From Margaritifera margaritifera (lineage: Eukaryota; Mollusca; Bivalvia; Unionida; Margaritiferidae): a stretch of DNA of 64,000 nucleotides. Positions 1-11,581 of the stretch are shown here, piece after piece (position 1 is the first letter of the stretch; every line of letters starts with the position of its first letter). The stretch spans positions 496,001 through 560,000 of the forward strand of contig JAQPZY010001412.1 in assembly GCA_029931535.1 (NCBI GenBank), read 5' to 3'. The notes under the pieces were generated by a model. That model did no database searches and was not told the origin of the DNA. It worked only from the letters and a program-made list of their open reading frames with translations. The position numbers were made by a program, and so were the translations under genes.

Positions 1-581
1 ATTGGTAGACATACTGAAATATCAGTATGGGTGACTATATGACAATACAACTCTGTAATCCAAGATTTGAGAGTGAATACACGTCATTTGGTTGTATTTT
101 ATCGCAAGGACAAAAAGCAACGGAAACTGTGTTTATAGAGAACCATGTTATTCCGGATAAAATGACAGTACAAATTATAGATACTTTGAAACAGAACAAA
201 AGAAGCAGACTTTTAATGAGACTTAGATTTCCTTTTCAATACAATGTGCTTGTACCATAAGTACATATTTCATCTGGCATGCTCATGCTGAAAGCACGCG
301 CTGCATCATGCAGGCTTACGTATTTGTATGGTAATGTGTTTGCTTTGTCAATCAAAAAGTAGTTGTCGTGTGCACACTGACAATGCTACTTTTTCCGTTT
401 TTATGTTATACATCTCATGCTTGTGATATTTGAGTAAATTCATTTCCTGGTAATGTCTCGTGTCATTAAATGTGCATTATTTATACATTTAAATTAAAAT
501 TTAAGTTTAAATTCTTTTGATCACTAATATTGTATGGCCTTTACAAACTTTCTTTTCATATTTATCTCTCTTGATTTAAAG
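1..581. other. Left edge, one unrecognised short ORF
   Basis: An ORF runs from the ATG at 27 to the stop at 258-260 (77 residues, plus strand). It begins just after 'atatcag', which could be a splice acceptor, so it might be a terminal exon. It contains two cysteines, no obvious signal peptide and no motif I recognise. From 261 to 581 I see only AT-rich sequence without a gene. It sits beside the Polinton polymerase relic, but on the opposite strand, and I cannot tie the two together. It may be a chance ORF. Confidence 0.25.
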
Positions 582-1559
582 TTAGACCTTAACCCAACAA
601 AACTCTGTAGCTGGAACATCATTCCACTCATCTTTGAACAGTTCAGCAACTTTCTTATTCATTTGTGATAAACCAAATATGTCATTATTTGAATAGTTAC
701 CAGTGTCATAGAAGTTGATGTTATATTTCATGTCGTTGTAAAAGTTTTCTGTCTCAACATGAATGCTTAAAGAATCAGTATCAGTCACCAACAGTATCAT
801 ATTATCACAGTATTTGTTTTTAGTAGAATTGATTGTAAAAGAAGTCATACTTCAACCATTTTGATAATTCTAACACTGTAAATCCGCCGTAAATTATTCT
901 GGTTCATTTATATGTCTTGTTTTTCAAACTGACTAATACTAAATCAATAATTGTTCTCCTGGCAAATGTAATATCATTTGTACATAATACTTGTACTTTT
1001 TTTTTTATCTTTTTTTTTTTTTTTTTTTTTTTGCTTTTTTTCCTCTTGAGATTTGAGATCCGTTTAACGAATACACTGTTATTTATCATTTCGAACAAAT
1101 CATTTTCAAACTCATTTCTTGCTTTTGGCTTCAAACTTGCATTCAGGTCAGTGTAAAATTTAATCCCGGTGTTGTTAAAACAAGACAATTCTGTATTTCT
1201 TTTCAGTTTTATAACCTAACTGTATGTAAAGCTCGATGTTTCTGTGCTGAATGACATATTTCTCTTATTTTCAATGTGCATGACTATCTTGGTACTATTG
1301 GTTTTGTACCCTTGTAATCGTTAATTAAATTATTCCGCAACAACAACAACAAATTTTCATCTGGAATTAATTTCTCTGGAGCTACTGTGAAATTCTTGAA
1401 ACAGTCATGTATGTGTAATGAAATCTCCAAATCCACTTTCAAAATGCAACCGTTATCAGGCGAATTGAGTAATCGTTTCTCTCTCACTTTAGGTTGATCA
1501 TCAGTTACCAATCTATTTTTAAATAGTTTTATTATTTTTACCAGCATATATTGGCCCAT
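582..1559 (-). pseudogene. Polinton/Maverick-type DNA polymerase B relic
   Basis: Three minus-strand pieces occur in the order expected for a protein-primed family B polymerase (DNA_pol_B_2, Polinton type). The first (about 1559-1284) contains 'ILKVDLE' followed by a histidine-rich stretch and 'APEKLIP'. The second (about 1204-1047) contains 'DLNASLKPKARNEFENDLFE' followed by 'MINNSVF', the region that precedes the conserved KxxxNSxYG-like motif. The third (848-582) contains 'TDTDSL', the catalytic motif C, and ends in a 'NKKVAELFKDE' segment. A poly-T run at 996-1032 interrupts the polymerase between the second and third pieces. The frames do not join, there is an in-frame stop near 1220, and the typical glycine after NSVF is valine, so this is a dead copy. 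No Polinton integrase, capsid or terminal repeat was found nearby. Assignment to the family is fairly firm; exact element boundaries are unknown. Confidence 0.7.
996..1032. repeat. Poly-T tract inside the polymerase relic
   Basis: This is a run of T interrupted by a single 'atc'. It interrupts the polymerase relic between the NSVF block and the downstream 'TIIDLVLV' block. On the polymerase strand it is A-rich and would read as poly-lysine, so it is a later expansion and not coding. Confidence 0.8.
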
Positions 1560-1978
1560 GCATAGAAGTTGTTCTATATATGTGTCCGTAATGAAATGGC
1601 GGAAACCGTGACCTTTCCTACTCAGCTTCTATGCGCTCAGCGACCAGGACGTCACCATAATTTTGTTATCTAACCATCTTTGTCAAGGTAGTATCCGTGA
1701 TTTTCTTCAGCATATCAAATACATTGTCGTGCTAATTCCACCTCGTAGTCCACTCTGAATCATCAGGAATATGTCATACCACGTGATTAATTAACACGCC
1801 GAACATTAATTAGCCACTCGGTCACATGACGCAATGACGCCAGAGGACTCCAGACAAATTATGTTGGTACACTGCAGATACATCCGCGTTACTCTTTGGT
1901 AAAAACATGTTACCTATGCATCTTGATAAACCAATGGACATTTTATTCGAGATAATAGCTACTGATGCGTAGAGTATA
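1560..1978. other. No gene seen
   Basis: Between the polymerase relic and the minisatellite I see no ORF, repeat or RNA-like structure that I can support. The rest of the Polinton could have been here but is not recognisable. Confidence 0.4.
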
Positions 1979-2302
1979 ATATGTATTATGTAAAAATGAT
2001 ATACTAACTACATGTACGTATAGTACACCAGTATAGTATGTATTATGTAAAAATGATATGCTAACTACCTGTATTTATGGTACACCAGTATATTATGTAA
2101 AAATGATATGCTGACTACATGTATGTATGGTACACCAGTATATTATACATTATGTAAAAATGATATACTAACTACCTGTATGTATGGTACACCAGTATAG
2201 TATGTAAAAATGATATGCTGACTACATGTATGTATTGTACACCAGTATATTATGTATTATGTAAAAATGATATGCTAACTACATGTACGTATAGTACACC
2301 AC
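1979..2302. repeat. Minisatellite, period about 50-62 bp, six units
   Basis: Six units share the core 'tatgtaaaaatgatat' followed by 'ctaactacatgtacgta' and 'gtacaccagtat'. Units differ by point changes (acta/gcta/gctg; acatgtacgta/acctgtatgta) and by an optional extra 'tattatg' that changes the unit length. The array ends at 'gtacaccacacttggtg'. The array is not coding and lies in otherwise plain AT-rich sequence. Confidence 0.9.
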
Positions 2303-2433
2303 ACTTGGTGTGGTCATTTTTGCTCTTTATCATTGAAACATTTTATTCATTTCTATATTTAAGTTTATGACATGATTATCACAAGAATTCCCAAGCATGC
2401 CTATAATTTCCCCCGTTTATTTATATTACGACG

Positions 2434-2456
2434 TAATAATAATAATAATAATAATA

Positions 2457-2508
<52 letters not shown>

Positions 2509-2513
2509 CGATG
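2434..2513. repeat. Compound (AAT)n(GAT)n microsatellite
   Basis: About eight AAT units pass directly into about nineteen GAT units. Chance ORFs reading poly-N/poly-D or poly-S cross it on both strands; they are not genes. Confidence 0.95.
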
Positions 2514-2820
2514 AATTAGAGTTACAATATGTGATGGTTTTTCTTTCTATCATCATGACAGTTGTAACTATCATCATCATTATCATCTTACAGCTTACAC
2601 CATACAAATTTTGGTTTTACCTACGCTTTTTATAGTATTAGTTCTTTTTTACGCGAATCTTGCGTCTCAGTAAACTTACAAGCTGTTTTTTTTTCTTTTC
2701 TTTTGACGATTGCTTCACTTTTGACATCACCTTGATATAATTCTCAAATTTGGTCGATTCTGAATAAGCCAAAAATATCTATCAGAAGCTTTCTTCTTAT
2801 CATAAAGTTAAAAGATCGTC

Positions 2821-2821
<1 letters not shown>

Positions 2822-2861
<40 letters not shown>
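2822..2861. repeat. (GT)n microsatellite
   Basis: Twenty uninterrupted GT dinucleotides. Confidence 0.95.
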
Positions 2862-2862
<1 letters not shown>

Positions 2863-3640
2863 AAAATGCCGATCTCTTTGCACTAATTATCAGTAACACC
2901 AGTACACGGAGGGGGATGGGGGTGTTCGAAAATACGATAGATTAGTCCTTCCTATAAAATAACAAAAAGGGTCAACATTTTCAAATCAATATAACGAAAG
3001 CAATTAGAGGAAATGCACAACAAGATTAATCTGAAGAAAATATTAACGATTGCTAATTTAGGGGTATACAAACAGACATAAATATATATGGATATTTTGC
3101 AAAGCAAGAATATGATCACTGATTAAAATAATTCTTTTCAACTAATATAATGGATATAATATGTTCTTTATTTTTGCTTTAAATCAGTATCGACAATTTT
3201 TTTCCAAACAATCCCATCCCTTCCCTCTTCCCGAAAATAAAAAGGTCGGTCCCTTATCCAGGAGCAATATAATAGTCAGCCTGGTATTTTAATACATCCA
3301 TTCCTAAAATACGATAATAGGATCAATGTATCTATATTTACGTAATAGACATGAAGATCTACAAAAGTTTGACGCTTAAAATGTTTAATGACATTGATAA
3401 CCGTCATTTCATATGTTTGCATCGTTAAGTAATGAGCAAAACTTTTCTCTTGGTTGTATAGCTGTTCATTAAACCTTTCTAAGCTATCCATTTATTCATA
3501 CGGGTAAGAGCCTTTTCTCAGATATTTATGTGCTATATCTATAAAATCTTTCAATGTCTCTATAAATTCGTGTCACCTAAATTTGTAGCCTGATGTTCTA
3601 TAGATTGTGCCATAAATCTGAAGTTATTTACAAACCTAAA
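2862..3640. other. No gene seen
   Basis: AT-rich sequence with only short chance ORFs and no recognisable repeat. Confidence 0.4.
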
Positions 3641-3644
3641 GTAC

Positions 3645-4225
3645 GAATCATACAGCTCGTGTGGGCTTGTGCGTCTATTTCAGCTATAGGTGTAATTGTG
3701 GGGAAATTTGATCACACATACCTTTAAATGGCGATTATTAAATTTATTTCCCTGCTTGTAAGATCACTATATAACCGCCCAAGGAAAAACATCTGACAAA
3801 GTCAGTGTTAAAGCAGAGATATTTATATGTCTCTGGTTAAAGTAAGTGGACCATTTTAGACGAGGCCTACCAAGAGGTGTGATCCAGTATAAACCGCATT
3901 GAAAGTCGCGTGCTATGATGTCACGATGAAAGCGCTGTGTATTGGGAAACAAATTGTCCTATCCGCTGCACTGGTAATGATTGGACCCGACGTCCCCTTT
4001 TCTTGACCCAGTTTTGTGCCCGGGCGCCATTGTAAAAATCCATAGCGATCGATAATTTTCGTCTGGAAGTTTTGTGATGACAACTATGGTGCAGATCTCT
4101 CAACAATCAGGAATGAACAGACTTTGGTAAAACTACATTAGTATTAAATTGTAGAACAGCAATTCATATTTTATTTAAGATAAATAAAGGTGCCTACATG
4201 ATCATGTTGACGTACACTTTAATTG
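3645..4225. repeat. Dispersed repeat, second copy at about 23.66-24.24 kb
   Basis: Shared order of blocks with 23,660-24,240: 'acctttaaatggcgattatt' / 'acctttaactggcgattatt', then a 'gtgatccagtataaaccgcattgaa' block, then 'ccatagcgatcgataattttcgtct', and finally 'tgcctacatgatcatgttgac'. The two copies are diverged by substitutions and small indels, so the duplication is old. Short minus-strand ORFs within are not conserved in the second copy. I cannot name the element. Confidence 0.7.
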
Positions 4226-4229
4226 TCTT

Positions 4230-5162
4230 TTTACCTTTAATCTCTTTCCTTCTTTCGTGAACCAACCAACTATGAAATCCTTGCTGAATTGAATATGTTT
4301 ATCATAGCTGTTCGGTATGACTTTACCTCTTTATCTGGATCACTTTTAAGAACTGTATTTATGAACAGATAACCGGACACACATTGGTATGCATTTTGGA
4401 TATTTGGACCAAGTACATAGTGCAACAAGTATTTTAATGAAAACCTCGTGTTGATACGTCTATCTGTTCAGGAGGAAAAGCTATAACGAGATTTAGAATA
4501 TGGCTGCCATAGCAGCCATTTTGTTGGGTCTGATCAGCACCGTTTTCATTTGAGACAACTATATATCATAATAAGTGTTTTAGTTGAAACCCGATGTCAG
4601 TGCAACCATCCATCCATCAGGAGTAGGAATAACAAGATTTTCAAGATGTCCGCTATTGCAGCCATATTGAACGTTCGTGATATCTATTTTATATATTCCC
4701 CAAAAGAAAATTCAAATCAGAATTGTTTACAGAAACTGCTGCAGAAAGAAAAAAAGTTCAGTTACCAGTGGATTCGAAGCTCGATATTTGATATTCAAAT
4801 ACGCACTGCCGGCACTAGATACGACATTCAAATCGTTAATTTACATCTATTTATGTATCCGCGTCCATTACCTTTATTAAAGCTTTTTTAAATTCATTTC
4901 GAGCAATACGGCCATAGTGGAATTTCTGGCTACCATTGTTCGGTTTGATCGCTGATCAGACTCTCGATTAAGCAGCAGCTTGATTAATACATTAACTTAT
5001 TATTTGCTCGACATCGGTTGCCTTGAAGACACTGGATCGCCTTAACTTGTTTTTAAGACCCGACATAATGTTTACACTAACATTAAACCTCTTTCACTCG
5101 ATCTTGGGATATCTCGAACTCATTTGTTAAGTCCTTGTTCCATGTTATGGAGATTACGCTCT

Positions 5163-5166
<4 letters not shown>
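4230..5166. other. No gene seen
   Basis: Contains overlapping chance ORFs (for example 4550-4891) with no family resemblance. Two similar phrases, 'ggctgccatagcagccatttt' near 4500 and 'tgcagccatattg' near 4656, hint at a small old internal duplication. Confidence 0.35.

Positions 5167-5167
<1 letters not shown>

Positions 5168-5220
<53 letters not shown>
5168..5220. repeat. (GT)n microsatellite
   Basis: About 26 GT units after a 'ctgtgtct' lead-in. Confidence 0.95.
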
Positions 5221-5221
<1 letters not shown>

Positions 5222-5223
<2 letters not shown>

Positions 5224-6282
5224 TAATTTGCATGTATAAAAGAAACACAATCAAGGTTACATGAGTGAAAAGTATTGTCCACTTTTGATATTTCTAGAAT
5301 CCCGTTTGAGAAAGTAAAGATTGTTGCGTATCAAAGCTGTCCATATTGTCGTAAAAAAACAATACATGTATATACAGCAATTTGGTCTACTTCCTCCCAC
5401 ATAAACACACGATAAGTATGGGATAATTCCCTGATCCATTGCTACCTTTGTACCTGAATCATTGAGAGAGAGGGGCTATGTCATGTGATTTTAGCTGTCT
5501 CTTATTTTCAATGTTTCCGATATTTCTGCTTCTTCTGAAACCACGCTGATGGCTTATTAATTTCTGACCATTCCTTCCTTTTCCGTCAACATAATATTAG
5601 AGACAAAGAAAGTAAACAAGACTAAAGTACAACATTTTTGTCTAACCTAATCACTGAAATGCTTTAACTTTCCATGTAATAAATAACATAGCTTTTACCA
5701 ACATACAGGAACGGAACCGCAGACTTTATGATGTGCAATCGCGACATACGCCTGGACCATGCGGGTCAGCTACTAACACACTGTAGAAACAAATTATATA
5801 AACGTTATATATGCTTCAGTAAATATCGATTTGTGTGACTTTGTTTTAATGTCCCGTGGTAAATTGATTTTCTTTAAAGACGCCGTACACCTACACGAGT
5901 GGATTGGTGTAAACAATATTCTCGCTAGATCTGTCAGTGGGGATTTTTATTCTATGTTAGTGTTGTTTTATCCCTAAACGAATGGATTGGTTAAAAATAC
6001 TGCTCGCTAAAAAAATTGACAATATGTAAACTACTTTAGAATTTTTTGTTTCATATGCATGCAGTCATTAGTGTTGTGTAAAAGTTGGGGTCATTCAGCA
6101 TACATATTGTCTTTTCCAGGAATTGGGATATCATGGTACATATGCAATTATTCAATTTCCATATGATCTACGTCTTGAGGCATGCAAATGCAGATTGTGA
6201 ATACTAGAGTTATGCTTCGTAGATTTCATTTAAAAATGTTCTCAGATGTCACTATCGGATGTTAATTATAAAAGATGTCAGG
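5222..6282. other. No gene seen
   Basis: AT-rich; no ORF or repeat that I can support. Confidence 0.4.
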
Positions 6283-6284
6283 TA

Positions 6285-6592
6285 CAGCTTTCGCTCGTTA
6301 TAACACGGTAGACCATAACCGCCAACCGCGTTATGTACTGAGTCGCGGTATGTGTGAAACCGCGATATATTGAGAATATTGAAATATACCGAACCGCAGT
6401 ATGACGGGAACTATCAAAATTTGATAATGGTGTTTTGCAAAGGAAATACAGATATAACACTAAAGCTTCACTTTGTTTTCTTTCGAACCATATTGTTATA
6501 CATTGGTATGATTATTGGCATGGGATTCATAGCGGTACAGCATAATACCCTGAATCGCGTTATAACGTAGCGCGTTATAAGAGGGGAAGCTG
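6285..6592. mobile_element. Tc1/mariner- or pogo-like MITE, 308 bp
   Basis: The ends are inverted repeats of about 24 bp: left 'cagctttcgctcgttataac' and, reading inward from the right end, 'cagcttcccctcttataacg'. The element runs CAG...CTG and is bounded by TA on both sides (6283-6284 and 6593-6594), the target-site signature of the Tc1/mariner superfamily. The interior contains further 'cgcgttat' and 'aaccgc' motifs but no transposase, so it is non-autonomous. It lies just outside copy A of the segmental duplication. Confidence 0.8.
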
Positions 6593-7199
6593 TATTTACA
6601 AACCGTGACCTGTTTCGATAAAATCTAACGTGAAATATCTGCATTGAAATCACTGCAAACTAACAAGGATATGTCTCTCCAGGAGTCATCTCTGTAGCAT
6701 ATAGATCCTAGCCTTAACCAATTGGCAAGACCCTGTAAGAAGAAGTTAAATAATTATTCGTGCTTTACCATTTACCTAATAAAATCGTGTTCATGTATGA
6801 AATGAGGAGTTTTAATCCAATATTGTGGACTTTAATTGGGAGAGATATGAAGACATCATTGACTTCCTAGGAAATTTGCAAACTAATGAACGTCTTTAGT
6901 TTAGTTGTCTTTTATTTTAACACCAGGTGATCTTAGATCGTCAATATATTGTCAAGTATATAGTCTCCATAACTGTCTGTTTTCTTATATTTTTTCTTTG
7001 ATGTTCATCTCCAACACTGACTATAGCTACAAAGCTTCGTGAGTGATCTTTGATCTTACACTCACACAGTGCTTATCATTCTTTGTGTAGGCTTGAGTTT
7101 TGTTCAAAATGGCAGTTGGGGCTATTCATAATGGCTGTAGTGGTGGTTGACGTAATAATTAGCGAAAAGAGCAGCTAAAGCAGCAGTAGCGGGCGTATT

Positions 7200-8261
7200 A
7201 ATAAAGTGTTAGATGTGATAGAAGTGTTAGTTGCAGCAGTTGTTTTTTTATTGGTAGTGTTATTTTTGTTGTTCCGTTTTTGTTGTTGTTGTTTCTGTTG
7301 TAGCAAAAAAGTAAATGTAGTTGTGAAACAGCCGGTGTCCATATCGTCCCTTAGCTGCACGGTTCTGTTCATTCTTATTCTCAAGAAATGGAGTGAAAGT
7401 GAATGAGTCGTGTATCATAACGTATGTATACCAAAGATTTCATTCACATTCCAAATTCTTTCTTGGTTTTAAGTGATACCATATTGAAATCGAACCCGGA
7501 TACCATTTTTAGCCAACTTGAAGCGAGTCACCAAACTTAGTCACAATATTGAAAGTTAGGTGTACATTACTCGCTAATCCTGAGATGCACCTGCAGTGCA
7601 AGGTAGTGGCGCTTGGTAGTATGAAGAGTCAGACGGACGGATGCACAAATTGACACATATTTTCTAGCAGTTGTTATGCGGAAACTGAGGAATATGGAAC
7701 GTTAGATAGAGACAATTATTCCGTAGTTAAATTAAGTATAACTGTCGCATATAATTATTAATGGATGCATGCCATGTTTTTTTTTATAAATATCACTACG
7801 TCATATAGTAAAAACGCCACTTGTTTCTTTATTTTAACGAGATTTACTATTTCATATATATAAATATTGCAGTATGAAGCACGTGGTTTGTCTGAGAATA
7901 GTTTGCGATCACAATTTGTCTAAAAGGAGTCTGTTGTAGAAACCTATGATACAAATGCCCGGAAATTAATATGACAAACTAGAACATGGATAGTTGTTCT
8001 TGCACATTGATTCTTTAAAATATAATAAAGTTGAGGGCTTAAAAATTCGTTATCATATGGAAAAAAGAAATCACTCTTAAAATTGTATTTTATTTTTCTT
8101 GAGTAATGTGTAATGTAATGGATTTTAAGTTCATTCAATATTCCTGATTAATAGATTATATACATGTACATCAAACCACCCATAAACCAACATAAATTGC
8201 AAAGAAGTACATGCAGTGGAACATGTAAAGCTCCGTGTCTTCAAACATTAGTGCTCAAGTA
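7200..8261. other. Intergenic part of copy A, no gene seen
   Basis: ORFs here are made of TTG/GTT triplet-rich DNA (about 7,225-7,300; the AGT-rich counterpart in copy B is at 46.84-47.05 kb). None is preserved in copy B. Confidence 0.5.
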
Positions 8262-9258
8262 TCGTCTAACCGCCTGAATTTGGGTAATCCTTCAATCGTG
8301 CGCCATGTTTCTCGCGATCTAATGCGCTTGTTTCGAGATAACGACGTCATCAACTGTGTCACCAGCGTTCTTCAAGATTTTCAGGAAGTATTTAATAAGT
8401 AAAATCATACAAAATGAGATTCAAACAGGTAACTTCATGTAATTTTAAAAAATCATAATGAAAATCTATATTTTCATTAATGCCTTATTTGTGCCAAACA
8501 TTTTGGCCTTGAATTTTTTATTATATGCTAAAGATAGGTCCGACGATCACATGATGGCTTTGTTTACATATCTTGAACAGGAAATCCCACTTTGGGAATT
8601 TATACAACGGCAAAGCCTATGTAAATATTTGGTTTTAATCATGTGGGGCTCTTATACAACGTAAGAAAAATTTACACTGGAAATGTATATTCACTATGGA
8701 CTTTTTCGTTTCAGTATTATTTCATAACAAACATATATTCTACATCAAAAGACATTAAATCTATTATAATACAATGTGTATCCATTCACCAGTGTCTATT
8801 TTTAAATTTCTCCCTCTGTCTCTGTCTCTCTATTGATTCATGTATTTATATGGTAAAGAACAAGCAAGCAGTAATGTAAGTGCACAAACTGCATATAGAA
8901 TAAACGGGAAAAAAAATCATTTTTAAATTTTACTTTTTTTATTTCAAAAACACGGAGATGCTATGAACTAATAATATTCATACCTATGCCAAACTGGCAC
9001 ATTTCGGTCATATGCCACGTGACTTTTTAGTCAGTGTCACGAACCATGGAGGCACATCCGGAAATAAGTAAACTTACACACGCTCGGAAGAACGGTAATT
9101 CTGAACTAATGTGCATGAATGCCAATTTTTTCTTAACGATGATTATATGAAGTAGATATAGTTGAACACTTTCTTTGGTTATTTGAATAGATTCTCATAA
9201 TATTATAACGAACGCGTTAAAATTCACGTTTAGGTCACGAAATATGGCTGTTCGAGGA
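8262..9258. mobile_element. Non-autonomous TA-target DNA transposon, 997 bp, only in copy A
   Basis: Copy B reads straight through 'caagtaatgtagaatta' near 49,003, whereas copy A is split after 'caagta' and resumes at 'atgtagaaatta'. The inserted segment has imperfect 13-bp inverted ends (left 'tcgtctaaccgcc', right end read inward 'tcctcgaacagcc') and is flanked by TA at 8,260-8,261 and 9,259-9,260. It holds only chance ORFs. TA duplication and inverted ends suggest a mariner-like non-autonomous element. The boundaries follow from the empty site in copy B. Confidence 0.75.
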
Positions 9259-10594
9259 TAATGTAGAAATTATTATGTACATGTAGTATAATTTTTAACA
9301 GAATAGAAAGTAGCTATCCAATCCTGAAATCGGTGTCTGAATGTTATTCTACAAAGGTATTTCAACATTTGTCTATTTAATTTACTCAGAACATTCCTTT
9401 TAGTGACTCTACTATCAAACATATTGTCAGAGTGTGAAGTATAAGTTCGTAACACTTCTGATGGAATCTGGTTTAATCCGAAGAACACAACTTTTCATGA
9501 TAATGTTCTAGATGAAAGACTAAACATTTGCTTTTGACGAGGTCATACATGTTATAACTAATTACTTTTACTATATTTATTTATGATAAAGTAGATTATA
9601 TGAATAAGAAACAGTCTTGGCACGAGATGTAAAATCGTGTTCAAGTACTACAATTTTTCCTTTGACTCTTCGAGCAGAAGACTTGAATGTTTTTTCATTC
9701 CTGAACTTATCATGTTTTAAAATTATTGCTAATATTGCAAAATTATGTGAAATTAAATTTTTCTTTTTGTGCTTTCCATAGTTTTGTAAACAATAAAATC
9801 ATGCCTGAGAGATAACCAAGCAGTAGTCTTGAAATGGTTAGAGTGTTCCTTAACATATCCATAAAATGTAATTGAGGAATATGTAACTTCTTCCTCAAGG
9901 GGAAAATGAAGTATTTACATTTAAGAAGATCTTTTTGGTTCAAATATATATGCCTAACCCAGACTTTATGAAATGGACCATGAAAACTGTATCATGTAAT
10001 CAGGGTTTCTTTTCGCTTTGGATCTTTTTATTCATGTAAGATGACAGTAAATAAAAACAATACAGCCGAATATTGTAGATTCGTAGATCAAAGTAAACAT
10101 TATATTAGTCTACATATACATATGATGTTCGTTTCAATTATAATAACTTCAGAATGTTGAATTGTTAGAAAACAGTCGTGTTTGGTGCAAAACATTCAGA
10201 CTCTAAACTCCATTGCATGTCTTATAACTTTAAACCCTTCAAATATGTGTAAAATAGTATGATGAACGTTTAGTGTAGTGATAATGATTCACTTTTGTTT
10301 CACCTTTTGTCATTATACTGAGTAATCATCTTAAACAGGGAAGTGGGATCATGCTTTTAAAGCACATACTCATGGATTTACACATGGAGCAATGAGAAGC
10401 TTGTCTTGTGAAGCAATATCTAGCCTCAAGGCAAATGTTGGCAAATATTCACACAGTAGCTACTTGCTTTTCTTTTCTTTCGCATTTGTTTGGAAACATT
10501 GAAACTTAGACAGTGAAAGGCAGATATTCTTTTTGGAAAGGAATTTTAAGAGATCAGTTCGACTTTTAGTCACAAAATATAATATTACTGTTAT
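9259..10594. other. 3' flank of the oxidase gene, no separate gene seen
   Basis: Collinear with copy B at about 49,010-49,944, where (TA)n arrays replace parts of it. No clear polyadenylation signal just past the oxidase stop, although an AATAAA on the minus strand lies inside the last codons (about 10,606-10,611). Confidence 0.4.
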
Positions 10595-11581
10595 TTACTT
10601 TCGGACTTTATTCCTGATGACTCTTTGCTTCTTCCTGGGTCTCTTGGTCAAAGGTGATGTATTATCCTCATTGTATCTGTGTCTCTTGGTCGAAAGTGAT
10701 GGATTATCCTCATTGTATTTGTAGAATTTGTAAGCAGCATAGAGGCCGGACATAAGCGCACCTTGGATCCATCCATTTGCCCATGAGATGGCATCACCAG
10801 CCATGTACACTGGATGGATCGGGTTTGTTAACGCTTCTTTGTTGTTGATGTACTCAAATGGGCGAAGACAGGCAAAAGCTCCCTGGGACGCGGGATCGCT
10901 AAACCAGGCTTGCATCACTCCGTGCTCAAAGTGTTGCTTGGCTTCTGGGTGGATCTCGCATACTTCTTGGAGTGCACTTGCAACAGCTTGGTCGCTGGTC
11001 TGGGCCCCAAAGATTAAGGCATCTTGACCCCACGTGTAGGACACTAGGATTCCGCGATCCTCTCTCGTGTATGGAGACCCGTCCCACCCTGGATATTTGA
11101 TTTGGCCGATTGGACGATCAGTTATTGTAAACCCACCTTGACCTACACTGTCCTGCCAAAACCTCTTTCGAAACTGCAACAGGACTTTGGTGGATGGCTC
11201 GTACGTTATAGCAGCCAAAGCCTTTTGATGTTTACGGTCTAGGGGTAACTTCAGCTGGCGTAGAATCGTCAATGGAAGGGTAAGAATGACCGCATCCCCT
11301 TCGTAGCAGACACATTCTCCACTCTGGGTATTCCTCCCTATGACCTTGACCTGTTTTGTTGCATCCACCAACTCTACCGCCTGCACGCGGACTCCGAAGT
11401 GGATACGATTCAGTAACTCTACGTTTTCGTTCCAGCCGTACTTATTGGGCCCGATGAAGGCCTCCGGTAGGGCTGACATACCATCTTCTGGTGTGTGAAG
11501 TTCCTCCTGCCACCATCCTCCGAGTTCATCTCGGAGGTATTCCACCATGCTCTGATCTAGTATCATATTATAACCGGACAT
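10595..11581 (-). CDS. Oxidase copy A, exon 6 (terminal)
   Basis: 987 nt, entered in phase 0 after 'ctcgacag' and ending TAA at 10595-10597. Holds the substrate-domain remainder, 'RKRFWQDS', and the C-terminal FAD motif. The last about 40 residues contain two near-identical blocks ('[13 protein letters not shown]', '[13 protein letters not shown]') and then 'PRKKQR', resembling a nuclear localisation signal. Confidence 0.9.
   Translation of the reverse strand: MSGYNMILDQSMVEYLRDELGGWWQEELHTPEDGMSALPEAFIGPNKYGWNENVELLNRIHFGVRVQAVELVDATKQVKVIGRNTQSGECVCYEGDAVILTLPLTILRQLKLPLDRKHQKALAAITYEPSTKVLLQFRKRFWQDSVGQGGFTITDRPIGQIKYPGWDGSPYTREDRGILVSYTWGQDALIFGAQTSDQAVASALQEVCEIHPEAKQHFEHGVMQAWFSDPASQGAFACLRPFEYINNKEALTNPIHPVYMAGDAISWANGWIQGALMSGLYAAYKFYKYNEDNPSLSTKRHRYNEDNTSPLTKRPRKKQRVIRNKVRK

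Noticed and set aside
27..260. 77-codon ORF as a confirmed gene
   Set aside because: No family match, no promoter or splice support beyond a weak acceptor. Reported only as an unrecognised ORF.
917..1156. Plus-strand ORF rich in Phe
   Set aside because: It is the antisense of the polymerase relic and its poly-T tract.
2372..2635. ORFs reading poly-Asn/poly-Asp and poly-Ser
   Set aside because: Translation of the (AAT)n(GAT)n microsatellite.
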